A DNA stretch of 21,709 nt from a virus: positions 1-21,709 of IMG/VR virus record IMGVR_UViG_3300035698_004667; one strand, 5' to 3'. Positions 15,976 to 21,709 of the stretch are shown one piece after another (the first letter of the stretch is position 1; every line of letters starts with the position of its first letter). The notes beneath the pieces are model-generated. The model was not told the DNA's origin, did no database searches, and was given only the letters and a program-made list of their open reading frames with translations. The translations under genes and the position numbers were made by a program.

Positions 15976-16706
15976 TATTTATCACCTTTCGTTTTGTTGG
16001 ATTTATGTGAGTAAAGATAATCCATAGCTTCATATTGTCTTTGAGTTATTGCAACATTATGAGATCTACACAATTTACCAAACAATACACATTCATCATG
16101 TGTCCAATAAACTGGTTCAACTGATCCTCTCCTTTGATTATCATACCAACAATCCCCTATTTCAATTCTTAAATCTTTTAGGATCTTTAACTTTTCAACA
16201 CATTCATCAAAAGTTACTTTTCCATTAACAAGCATAAATATCTGAATTCTTTTGTATCCTGCTTCTTTCATCCAGTTAATTGCTTGAATAAACTTATCTT
16301 TTTCTGCAACACTTCGATCCCATGCAATTCTAAGCCCATTTGCATAATTTCTTTTATTATTAAATCTTCCAAATCTACTTTTCTTTAAAGCATATATAAT
16401 CTCTTTTGTTATTATAGTGAAATCTAATCCACATTGAAAATCATAATAGACTACTCTTTTATTAACCTTAATTCTTCCTAATAATTCTATTGTTTCAATA
16501 GGATTTATATGTGCATAAAGGAAATTCATATCAAGGATCACAACTTTATTTCTCTTTATTTCTGGAACTTCATAATATAATTTATCAGTAGGACAATAAC
16601 AATTCCAACAATTTCTAAAGCATCCATCAGATAATCTGATCCATTGTTCTGTTTCATTGAGTTTATTATAAAACTCCCTATGATATTCTATGTTGTCTTC
16701 TTTCAT
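15975..16706 (-). CDS. Radical SAM protein of unknown substrate
   Basis: The 243-residue protein has the iron-sulfur cluster motif C-x3-C-x2-C (C29, C33, C36, in DGCFRNCWNCYCP) and the partial barrel features that follow: VVILDMNFLYAHI, VVYYDFQCGLDFTIITKEI, LRIAWDRS and AGYKRIQIFMLVN. These match a radical SAM group I associate with phages and archaea whose reaction is unknown. ATG 16706 is chosen over 16751 because it overlaps the upstream methyltransferase stop as ATGA and the longer start has no fitting ribosome binding site. Flanking methyltransferase and RNA ligase genes suggest nucleic acid modification, but this is inference. Confidence 0.8.
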   Translation of the reverse strand: MKEDNIEYHREFYNKLNETEQWIRLSDGCFRNCWNCYCPTDKLYYEVPEIKRNKVVILDMNFLYAHINPIETIELLGRIKVNKRVVYYDFQCGLDFTIITKEIIYALKKSRFGRFNNKRNYANGLRIAWDRSVAEKDKFIQAINWMKEAGYKRIQIFMLVNGKVTFDECVEKLKILKDLRIEIGDCWYDNQRRGSVEPVYWTHDECVLFGKLCRSHNVAITQRQYEAMDYLYSHKSNKTKGDK

Positions 16707-17188
16707 TGTAATTCTGATAACTCTGTTTGTATCTTTTTTTCGACTACACATATTGTATCATTATGATTCCCTCCATGTGGTACTAAAAGTATCTCCTTGA
16801 TTTCAAATCCTCTACATTTACCAAGACCTTGACTTGACCATCCAAATGATATACATAAACCATTTGGTTTAATTACTCTTGCAGTTTCATCTTTCCATTT
16901 AGACCATACAGATGATTTAGTATCATGTAACACTTCTCCTCTTGATTCATAACATTCTTTAAGTTGTCTTGGACTATAAGGGGGGTCAAATAAAGCTAAT
17001 TCAACAGAATTATTATTATATTTTTTTAATAAATCTAATACATCTTCTTTATATGGATATGGAAATAAATCTAATGTTATTCCATTACCCCAACCTTTTT
17101 TACAATTATAAAGCTCTATTAATTCTTTTATAGGTTTAATTGTAAATGTCTTTTTATTTGGCATAGCCCATATTCTTTTTATATACAT
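16703..17188 (-). CDS. Small DPPY-type adenine DNA methyltransferase-like protein
   Basis: The 161-residue protein has the catalytic DPPY motif (68-71, ALFDPPYSPRQLKECYES), a downstream block (ETARVIKPNGLCISFGW, 101-117) and a C-terminal block (FEIKEILLVPHGGNHNDTICVVE). These match a compact group of phage methyltransferase-like proteins. The usual SAM-binding FxGxG motif is not obvious; GWGNG at 32-36 may stand in for it. AAGGAGG lies 8 bases before the start. It is co-transcribed with the radical SAM gene and overlaps it by 4 bases, suggesting a shared function. It may modify viral DNA or may need a partner to be active. Confidence 0.7.
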   Translation of the reverse strand: MYIKRIWAMPNKKTFTIKPIKELIELYNCKKGWGNGITLDLFPYPYKEDVLDLLKKYNNNSVELALFDPPYSPRQLKECYESRGEVLHDTKSSVWSKWKDETARVIKPNGLCISFGWSSQGLGKCRGFEIKEILLVPHGGNHNDTICVVEKKIQTELSELQ

Positions 17189-17191
17189 ATT

Positions 17192-18001
17192 CTATTCCTC
17201 CTTTTTGGGTTGGTCTGTGAGTGTATCATTAAAATTACTCTGATTTAACCTTTTATTTGCTATATCACAATATTCTTTACTTATTTCAAATCCCATAAAG
17301 TTTCTATCCAACATCTTTGATATTTTTGTAGTTGTTCCACTACCATTAAATATATCTAAAACTAAATCCTTTTTATTACTCCAACTTAAAACATGGTCTT
17401 TTATTAATTGTTCTGGAAACATTGCAGGATGAAATCGTTTAGAATTACTTTTTTCAGCAAAACATTTCCAAATATTAAATCTTTGACCGTATTGTGGTAT
17501 AACTTGTCCGATATTACTTAATTGTTTTGTTGTACCATCTTTTTGTCTAAAAGTTCCATGTTTTTTTCTATTAAAACTTTTATTCTTTCTATCTTTAATT
17601 CGCTTCAATGTTTTTATATTTCCCTTACTTATAATAAACATATATTCAAATACGGGTGCATATCTTTTTTTTAATGAACCAACAGCTGTAAATGTACCTT
17701 TGTTCCAAATCATAGTATCATGTAAATTAAAACCAATTTCTTTAAAGAATAATACTTGTTTAAAAGAAGTTCCAGTTTCACTTCCATTTATTGTAGCATC
17801 TCCAACAATCCAAACAATAATACCTCCATTTTTAGTAATTCTGTATAATTCTTTTACTATTGCTTTAAAATTAAAAGAATAACCTTTGTAATCCCTAAGA
17901 TTGTCATAAGGTGGGGAAGTTATAGTTAAATCAATTGAATTATCTTCTAATTGTTTCATACCTTCTAGGCAATCCATATTATAAACTTTATTAATTTCCA
18001 T
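17192..18001 (-). CDS. DNA methyltransferase, beta class, TSPPY type
   Basis: The 269-residue protein has the catalytic motif TSPPY at 28-32 and the SAM-binding motif DIFNGSGTT at 216-224, in that order, so the target-recognition region lies between them (beta-class layout). SPPY is more common in N4-cytosine enzymes, DPPY in N6-adenine enzymes. HPAMFPEQL (191-199) is the usual segment before motif I. An upstream extension to 18082 was rejected: it is read in another frame by a zinc-ribbon gene, and the start MEINKVYNMDCLEG matches its paralogue at 18473-19180. No clear ribosome binding site is seen; it overlaps the zinc-ribbon gene by 11 bases. Confidence 0.85.
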   Translation of the reverse strand: MEINKVYNMDCLEGMKQLEDNSIDLTITSPPYDNLRDYKGYSFNFKAIVKELYRITKNGGIIVWIVGDATINGSETGTSFKQVLFFKEIGFNLHDTMIWNKGTFTAVGSLKKRYAPVFEYMFIISKGNIKTLKRIKDRKNKSFNRKKHGTFRQKDGTTKQLSNIGQVIPQYGQRFNIWKCFAEKSNSKRFHPAMFPEQLIKDHVLSWSNKKDLVLDIFNGSGTTTKISKMLDRNFMGFEISKEYCDIANKRLNQSNFNDTLTDQPKKEE

Positions 18002-18104
18002 CATTTTTGTTTGATTCACATTTGTGGTTTTCACAATTACATAAAAGAATACCACATTTATCACATCTAAAAGATGTTCCACAATTACTACAATCTGGGT
18101 CCAT
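17991..18104 (-). CDS. Tiny zinc-ribbon protein (37 residues)
   Basis: A 37-codon ORF with a good ribosome binding site (AGGTGAG about 8 bases before the ATG) encodes a Cys-rich peptide: C5-x2-C8, C14-x2-C17, C22-x-C24 and C29, with H27 near the end. This is enough to bind one or two zinc ions. It starts one base after the stop of the previous gene and runs into the start of the methyltransferase. The regular Cys spacing is hard to obtain by chance. It could be a nucleic acid or protein adaptor for the methyltransferase. No family is assigned. Confidence 0.65.
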   Translation of the reverse strand: MDPDCSNCGTSFRCDKCGILLCNCENHKCESNKNDGN

Positions 18105-18105
18105 T

Positions 18106-18261
18106 CTATTTCTCACCTTTGTTTGAATTTGTGAGTGTTGCTTTAATCCTTTCAGTATAATCTATTACTTCTCCTTTTAATATTGAAATATAATGTTTTA
18201 ATCCTGAATCTGATAAATGTCCTTTTTGTAATAATTCCTCATAAAATTCTTTGTTTATCAT
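18106..18261 (-). CDS. 51-residue hypothetical protein
   Basis: This small ORF (MINKEFYEELLQKGHLSDSG...) encodes a helical, charged peptide with two predicted helices joined by GHLSDSG. AGGT lies 6 bases before the ATG, its stop is one base from the zinc-ribbon start, and its start is 17 bases after the previous stop, so it fills the operon without gaps. I see no known motif. Confidence 0.6.
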   Translation of the reverse strand: MINKEFYEELLQKGHLSDSGLKHYISILKGEVIDYTERIKATLTNSNKGEK

Positions 18262-18278
18262 TTTTTACCTATATTACG

Positions 18279-18476
18279 CTACATCCAATCATTAAAATCA
18301 CGATAAGCTATATTCATGTTTTTATATCCAGATGCAAAACTTACTTGTGGAGTTTCTTTTATCCTTATTGATAATGCTCCTGTTTTTGGATTAAATTTCC
18401 ATTCTAGTCCTATTTCCATAATTTTATCTGGATTTTCTATTTCAATTTTCTTAACGTGTAATTGACATTTTCTCAT
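18279..18476 (-). CDS. 65-residue hypothetical protein
   Basis: The protein (MRKCQLHVKKIEIENPDKIM...) is rich in beta strands (LHVKKIEIE, GLEWKFNPKTGALSIRIKE) and ends FNDWM. ATG 18476 overlaps the upstream methyltransferase stop (ATGA) with GGTGGA just before it, so it is preferred over the start at 18503. It may be a small partner of that methyltransferase, but nothing in the sequence shows a function. Confidence 0.6.
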   Translation of the reverse strand: MRKCQLHVKKIEIENPDKIMEIGLEWKFNPKTGALSIRIKETPQVSFASGYKNMNIAYRDFNDWM

Positions 18477-19180
18477 TGTTCCACCGATTTCTGAGTAAAC
18501 CAATTATTCATATTAGATTGATTTAATCTTTTTATAGCAATATCATAATATTTCTTTTCAAGTTCAAAACCAATATAATCACGTTCTAATTGTTTACAAG
18601 CAACTGCAGTAGTTCCAGAACCCATGAATGGATCAAGAATTAAATCACCACAATTTGAACTTAATCTAATGTATCTTTTTATTAATTCTATTGGTTTTTG
18701 AGTGGGATGTTCATTACTTACTCCATTTGTAAAACAAAAAAATGATTTAAAATAATAATTATAATCTAATTTACCATTCCAATATGCACCTTTGCTTCTT
18801 AAAAAAATAACATATTCAATTTCAGCAAGATACGATGAATTTTTACATGGAATTGGTGCTTTTTTATTAAGTGTTAGAATATCATAATTTAATTTTCTTT
18901 TGATTGCTTCATTTAAATATAATGGAACTAATGCTTTATTACAAAAGAAATAAGCATTTACTTTATCTTGTTGTAAATCTAATAATGATGGTATAAACTT
19001 ATTAAAATCAAATTTATTAAGTTCTTTTTCCCCAATCTTTGTATATAACTCCCTCATTCCAACTATTCCTTTCCCTGAACTTTGAAATTCATATGGTGGA
19101 TCTGCTATAATTAAATTAGGAATTGGACAATCTTTTAATCCTTCTAAACAATCCATATTGTATATTTTATTTATTTCCAT
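18473..19180 (-). CDS. DNA adenine methyltransferase-like, DPPY type
   Basis: The 235-residue protein has DPPY at 27-30, HPTQKP at 158-163 and the SAM motif DPFMGSGTT at 183-191, in beta-class order, with a recognition region of about 125 residues between. It most likely methylates adenine N6 in viral DNA. Its first 14 residues (MEINKIYNMDCLEG) and its end (IKRLNQSN) closely match the methyltransferase at 17192-18001 while the middle differs, so the two are paralogues with different targets. GAGGT lies about 14 bases upstream of the ATG, and a 10-codon ORF ends just before it. Confidence 0.85.
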   Translation of the reverse strand: MEINKIYNMDCLEGLKDCPIPNLIIADPPYEFQSSGKGIVGMRELYTKIGEKELNKFDFNKFIPSLLDLQQDKVNAYFFCNKALVPLYLNEAIKRKLNYDILTLNKKAPIPCKNSSYLAEIEYVIFLRSKGAYWNGKLDYNYYFKSFFCFTNGVSNEHPTQKPIELIKRYIRLSSNCGDLILDPFMGSGTTAVACKQLERDYIGFELEKKYYDIAIKRLNQSNMNNWFTQKSVEQ

Positions 19181-19181
19181 C

Positions 19182-19214
19182 TTATCGTAAATCTACCTCA
19201 AACAGAATACTCAT
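19182..19214 (-). CDS. Possible 10-residue leader ORF before a methyltransferase gene
   Basis: The 37-base gap between two genes holds ATG-nine codons-TAA (MSILFEVDLR), with AGAGGT 7 bases before the ATG. Its stop ends two bases before the methyltransferase ATG. It may couple translation across the gap. Given its size, chance is quite possible. Confidence 0.25.
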   Translation of the reverse strand: MSILFEVDLR

Positions 19215-19217
19215 TTC

Positions 19218-19490
19218 TTAACCTCTATCAAATTCTTGTTCTGTAAATTGCATATAAATTTCACCATATTTATTAACACAGTAATAAAATCCTGCATCAC
19301 TCATTCTGGTTAATTCTGCATCAAGTTCATTACAATTCTGTTCGGCTATTTCTATCATTACTTCTTTATCAGTACCTGATAATTTATTAAAAACTTTACT
19401 CACACCATAAATTGATATAACTATTATAGTTACAACTAAAAAAAATATTAAAAAATAAAAAAAAGTTTCACTATCTTTTCGTTTAGTCAT
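19218..19490 (-). CDS. Small single-helix membrane protein
   Basis: The 90-residue protein has a charged N-terminus (MTKRKDSE), a long hydrophobic segment at 9-30 (FFYFLIFFLVVTIIVISIYGV) and a soluble part with three cysteines (C53, C71 and none conserved beyond) and acidic end. With positive charge at the N-terminus the soluble part probably faces outward. It starts in an ATGA overlap with the upstream gene. I recognise no family; its place next to modification genes gives no clear role. Superinfection exclusion would be a typical job for such a viral protein but is unsupported. Confidence 0.6.
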   Translation of the reverse strand: MTKRKDSETFFYFLIFFLVVTIIVISIYGVSKVFNKLSGTDKEVMIEIAEQNCNELDAELTRMSDAGFYYCVNKYGEIYMQFTEQEFDRG

Positions 19491-19696
19491 TTCCTAACCT
19501 CAATATATCCTGTCTCTTTACCGAACTTATAAAACTCTTTAGTATCTAACCGTTTCAACGATTTAGTTAATAACAGTTTCTCTGACCGGAGTTCACTTTT
19601 ACGTTTCAGTATAGTTTGTTTTAAACATTTAACTTGGTGTCCGATTATGTCTATATATTTATAGTGATGTAACGCTTTCTTTAAATTCGATATCAT
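19487..19696 (-). CDS. 69-residue basic helical protein, function unknown
   Basis: The protein (MISNLKKALHHYKYIDIIGH...) is highly basic and predicted helical, with a Lys/Arg/Leu-rich stretch (KQTILKRKSELRSEKLLLTK) that may form a coiled coil or bind nucleic acid. It overlaps both neighbours by 4 bases (ATGA). Its codon use is richer in G+C than the block on its left, which marks it as the edge of the replication module. Confidence 0.6.
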   Translation of the reverse strand: MISNLKKALHHYKYIDIIGHQVKCLKQTILKRKSELRSEKLLLTKSLKRLDTKEFYKFGKETGYIEVRK

Positions 19697-20046
19697 TTGT
19701 ATAACCTCTCTTTAACTGGCTTTTTATATCCAGGATAATATTTGTATTTAATAAATCCATAATAATCTTGCCATACCCATTGTTCAACCCAGATGTCAGT
19801 TGAACCGTACAGGTCAACGAAAACTTGATAACGTTTATGTGGATGTTGTTTATTTGAAGTTATTTGTACGAACAGTACAATACCAGGTTTAATACAACAC
19901 TTATCAAACAATCCAAACAGATCTCTAACTTTAGCGAACTTTGAAGTTTTTTCAACGTCACCAACTAACCAACCTTCAAACTCTAAACTGAGTTTACATT
20001 TGTTAGCTACACGCCAACCTTTACTTCTGGGATTTTTAAGTCTCAT
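19693..20046 (-). CDS. PD-(D/E)XK-like nuclease, divergent active site
   Basis: The 117-residue protein follows the plan of a small phage nuclease-like family: an N-terminal RSKG...VANKCKLSLEFEGWLV helix, RDLFGLFDKCCIKPG (41-54) with acidic D42 and D48, a strand VLFVQITSNKQ (57-67) and an end strand IWVEQWVWQDY. In PD-(D/E)XK enzymes the strand would carry E/Q-x-K; here it reads Q61-I-T63-S, like relatives I recall with QxTT. It may cut branched or nicked DNA, as a Holliday junction resolvase would, or the active site may have changed. It overlaps the ATPase gene by 4 bases. Confidence 0.6.
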   Translation of the reverse strand: MRLKNPRSKGWRVANKCKLSLEFEGWLVGDVEKTSKFAKVRDLFGLFDKCCIKPGIVLFVQITSNKQHPHKRYQVFVDLYGSTDIWVEQWVWQDYYGFIKYKYYPGYKKPVKERLYK

Positions 20047-21194
20047 CTTTTATCCACCCATTCTTCTTGAACTTCAACTGTACCATCACCCATCATACTA
20101 TCATAGTCATTTATACTACCATTAAACTCTTTAATCAAACTGTCAAACTCTATCTGGTTTATACTGTACATGTCGATCAACCACAAGATAGAGTTATAGA
20201 TGGCTTTCCTTCTACCTTTTAGTGTAACTTTACTTGTATCTTTATATCTACGTTTATATCCGTTTTTAGATTTAAGTTCTTGTAACCATAACACAGTTTT
20301 AGCAAAATCTATATAATGTTGTCTGTTAGATTCTGATTCAGTTTTCATGTCAAAATCTTTATCGAACTTTTGTAACAGTACACCATCAAATTTAAGTTTA
20401 AGAAACCTAGTATCAATAGCTTTCTTGTTATCCCAGAACCCGTTATCGAAATACTTGTCAGGGTTATTATAACAGTCAATGTTGTTATACAAGTACGTTA
20501 TGGATTGGTTCGGGGTAAGATATTTAGATTTTGTGTTAGTTGACTTCATTGCACCGTTGATATATACTGACGATCCTCCTGCAACTTTCATGTTAAACTC
20601 TTCCATGATTTCTCGAACTTCTTTCTTAGATTCTAACACATCGTCAAACACAATGTTACCTACACCGTTGATTTGGTTAAGTACCCCAGGAACTGACCTA
20701 GGTTTAAACACAGTACATAAGTTAGTTAAACCATGTATAACTTCAAAGATTGAACTTTTACCGAACTCTGGATTAGATGAAATACATACATAGATTCTAC
20801 CTATCTGGCCCATTAATGCAACGATTTTAAGTAATGTCCAATGTTCATTACATGTATGTTCAAAGTTACAGAACTCGTTTATCATAGTTCTTATATCTGG
20901 TATGGCTTGTTCTGGTACGATCCTGAATGGTGTAGATGAAGTTGGATGTGTGATAACATCTTCTTTATACACTAACTCTTCACATGAGTTTACTTTAATA
21001 GGTAAAGATTTTATACAACTCTTGTCAAGGAAATATTTATCTTTATCTTTAAGTGCGAAATAGCCACGAAGTACTCCAGTTTCAAACTCAATCAACTTTA
21101 ACGATTTAGATGTTATGTGATGTTCATAGATTAGTTTATCGTACATCCATGCGTTATGTGTAGCTATGGTGTTAAGATGATATTTATATGACAT
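20043..21194 (-). CDS. P-loop AAA+ / SF3-like ATPase, probable replication protein
   Basis: The 383-residue protein has a Walker A motif SNPEFGKSS (140-148, with Ser in the first Gly position), Walker B GNIVFDDV (179-186), a sensor-1-like segment QSITYLYNN (230-238) and a candidate arginine finger in AIDTRFLKLKF (R263). This layout fits AAA+ or superfamily 3 helicase ATPases of viruses. The N-terminal 100 residues resemble no domain I can name, and no primase motif is visible. Neighbouring nuclease and small basic proteins support a replication or recombination role. A DNA packaging ATPase is unlikely from motif order and position. Confidence 0.65.
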   Translation of the reverse strand: MSYKYHLNTIATHNAWMYDKLIYEHHITSKSLKLIEFETGVLRGYFALKDKDKYFLDKSCIKSLPIKVNSCEELVYKEDVITHPTSSTPFRIVPEQAIPDIRTMINEFCNFEHTCNEHWTLLKIVALMGQIGRIYVCISSNPEFGKSSIFEVIHGLTNLCTVFKPRSVPGVLNQINGVGNIVFDDVLESKKEVREIMEEFNMKVAGGSSVYINGAMKSTNTKSKYLTPNQSITYLYNNIDCYNNPDKYFDNGFWDNKKAIDTRFLKLKFDGVLLQKFDKDFDMKTESESNRQHYIDFAKTVLWLQELKSKNGYKRRYKDTSKVTLKGRRKAIYNSILWLIDMYSINQIEFDSLIKEFNGSINDYDSMMGDGTVEVQEEWVDKR

Positions 21195-21196
21195 GG

Positions 21197-21502
21197 TTAG
21201 TATACCTCTTCTTTTTCAACTTTACAGTCAGCTATTTCCTTTTTCTCTTTAGACTTCTTTTTAGGTTGAGATTTACATTCGTTTATCCATGCTTTAGATT
21301 TACCTACAAACATGTTTCCGTTTGGGTATACACTAATCTTTACAGTTAACATTAAAGTTACTGTACGTATTTCAGAAGCTAATTTACTAGATTCGGCAGC
21401 TAGTTTTGGTTGAGGTTTAGAATTAATCGAGGTGTGTGATTCGCTAATTTCTGTACGTACATTTAACTTTAACAGTTCTGATAGATCTATATTTTCACCC
21501 AT
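21197..21502 (-). CDS. 101-residue hypothetical protein
   Basis: The product (MGENIDLSELLKLNVRTEIS...) has a short N-terminal helix, a Ser/Pro/Lys-rich middle, a beta-strand segment (TVTLMLTVKISVYPNGNMFVGKSKAW) and a strongly charged Lys/Glu tail. The strand segment could form a small OB-like or ssDNA-binding fold, but this is speculation. It begins three bases after the truncated methyltransferase ends and stops two bases before the ATPase start. No ribosome binding site is clear. Confidence 0.55.
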   Translation of the reverse strand: MGENIDLSELLKLNVRTEISESHTSINSKPQPKLAAESSKLASEIRTVTLMLTVKISVYPNGNMFVGKSKAWINECKSQPKKKSKEKKEIADCKVEKEEVY

Positions 21503-21505
21503 TTT

Positions 21506-21709
21506 TCATAATCTTTTAGGCAGGATACCCACTAATTTATTAGTGGGAGGAATGCCGTCCTCCTTTGAATTTTCTGCAAGAGGAAGAAGCGTTCTTTGAC
21601 TTAATCTCTTTTTAGCCATATTAACATATTTCTCCGAAATCTCAAACCCTATAAAGTTTCTATTGTTTTCTTGAGATACTACTGCTGTTGTTCCACTGCC
21701 CATAAATGG
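21506..21709 (-). CDS. DNA methyltransferase, C-terminal part, cut by window edge
   Basis: The reading frame enters from beyond the window as PFMGSGTTAV, the SAM-binding motif I of a beta-class methyltransferase, followed by NFIGFEISEKYVNMAKKRLSQ, the same ending as the two complete paralogues. After RLSQ the tail of about 30 residues (starting RTLLPLAENSKEDGIPP) differs from both and is encoded by a hairpin-rich stretch. The catalytic PPY motif and the start lie outside the window. Confidence 0.8.
   Translation of the reverse strand, partial: PFMGSGTTAVVSQENNRNFIGFEISEKYVNMAKKRLSQRTLLPLAENSKEDGIPPTNKLVGILPKRL
21528..21563 (-). repeat. Two overlapping inverted repeats in the end of a methyltransferase gene
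   Basis: One perfect repeat has 9-bp arms (21528-21536 with 21539-21547, arms CCCACTAAT/ATTAGTGGG) around two bases. A second has 6-bp arms (GGAGGA 21546-21551 with TCCTCC 21558-21563). They share two bases, so only one can form fully at a time. The stretch is clearly richer in G+C than its surroundings and encodes the atypical C-terminal tail. It resembles subterminal hairpins of IS200/IS605-type elements, but no transposase or TnpB gene is in the window. Confidence 0.5.

Noticed and set aside
15975-16706. Radical SAM protein as QueE of a 7-deazaguanine DNA modification pathway
   Set aside because: No partner genes (QueC, QueD, FolE or a DpdA-like transglycosylase) are present and the protein lacks features I could tie to QueE beyond the cluster motif.
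18002-18082. A 27-residue N-terminal extension of the methyltransferase that starts at 18001
   Set aside because: These bases encode the zinc-ribbon peptide in another frame with a better ribosome binding site, and the paralogous methyltransferase begins with the same MEINK start.
20479-20793. A 104-codon + strand open frame
   Set aside because: It lies wholly inside the ATPase gene, opposite its Walker motifs, and has no ribosome binding site or recognisable motif.

Overview
The window looks like part of the genome of a tailed, siphovirus-type virus (class Caudoviricetes). It is AT-rich and very tightly packed, with many ATGA or TAATG gene overlaps and strong AGGAGGT-type ribosome binding sites. 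The host is more likely an archaeon than a bacterium, but this is an inference. It rests on a 1303-residue LamG surface protein with more than 50 N-X-S/T sequons and an N-terminal membrane anchor, on a TTTATATA box placed as an archaeal promoter would be, and on the absence of recognisable bacterial lysis or regulatory genes. No host marker gene is present. Terminase, portal and head protease would lie upstream of the window.

Bases 1-15048 (+ strand) form the structural and lysis module. The order is: HK97-fold major capsid protein with an in-frame internal start, a small capsid-associated protein, an intrinsic terminator, a dockerin/EF-hand-like small protein, head-tail connector genes, major tail protein, a second terminator with an embedded TATA-like box, tail assembly chaperones, a 518-residue tape measure, a distal tail protein, the LamG adhesin, a baseplate hub-like protein, and then four genes that look like a lysis cassette (Cys-His-Asp transglutaminase-like peptidase, secreted protein, coiled-coil plus membrane-helix protein, holin-like protein).

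Around 15049-15135 the two transcription directions converge on a long stem-loop. Bases 15117-19490 (- strand) are a very AT-rich accessory block: ATP-dependent RNA ligase, radical SAM protein, three DNA methyltransferases, and several tiny genes including a 37-residue zinc-ribbon protein. Bases 19487-21709 (- strand) are richer in G+C and carry a PD-(D/E)XK-like nuclease, a P-loop AAA+/SF3-like ATPase probably used in replication, small unknown genes, and the C-terminal end of a fourth methyltransferase cut by the window edge.

The least familiar parts are the dual-start capsid gene, the candidate archaeal lysis cassette, the membrane-anchored glycoprotein-like adhesin inside the tail operon, and the cluster joining a radical SAM enzyme with methyltransferases and RNA ligase. 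No tRNA, rRNA, CRISPR array, integrase or complete insertion sequence was found.
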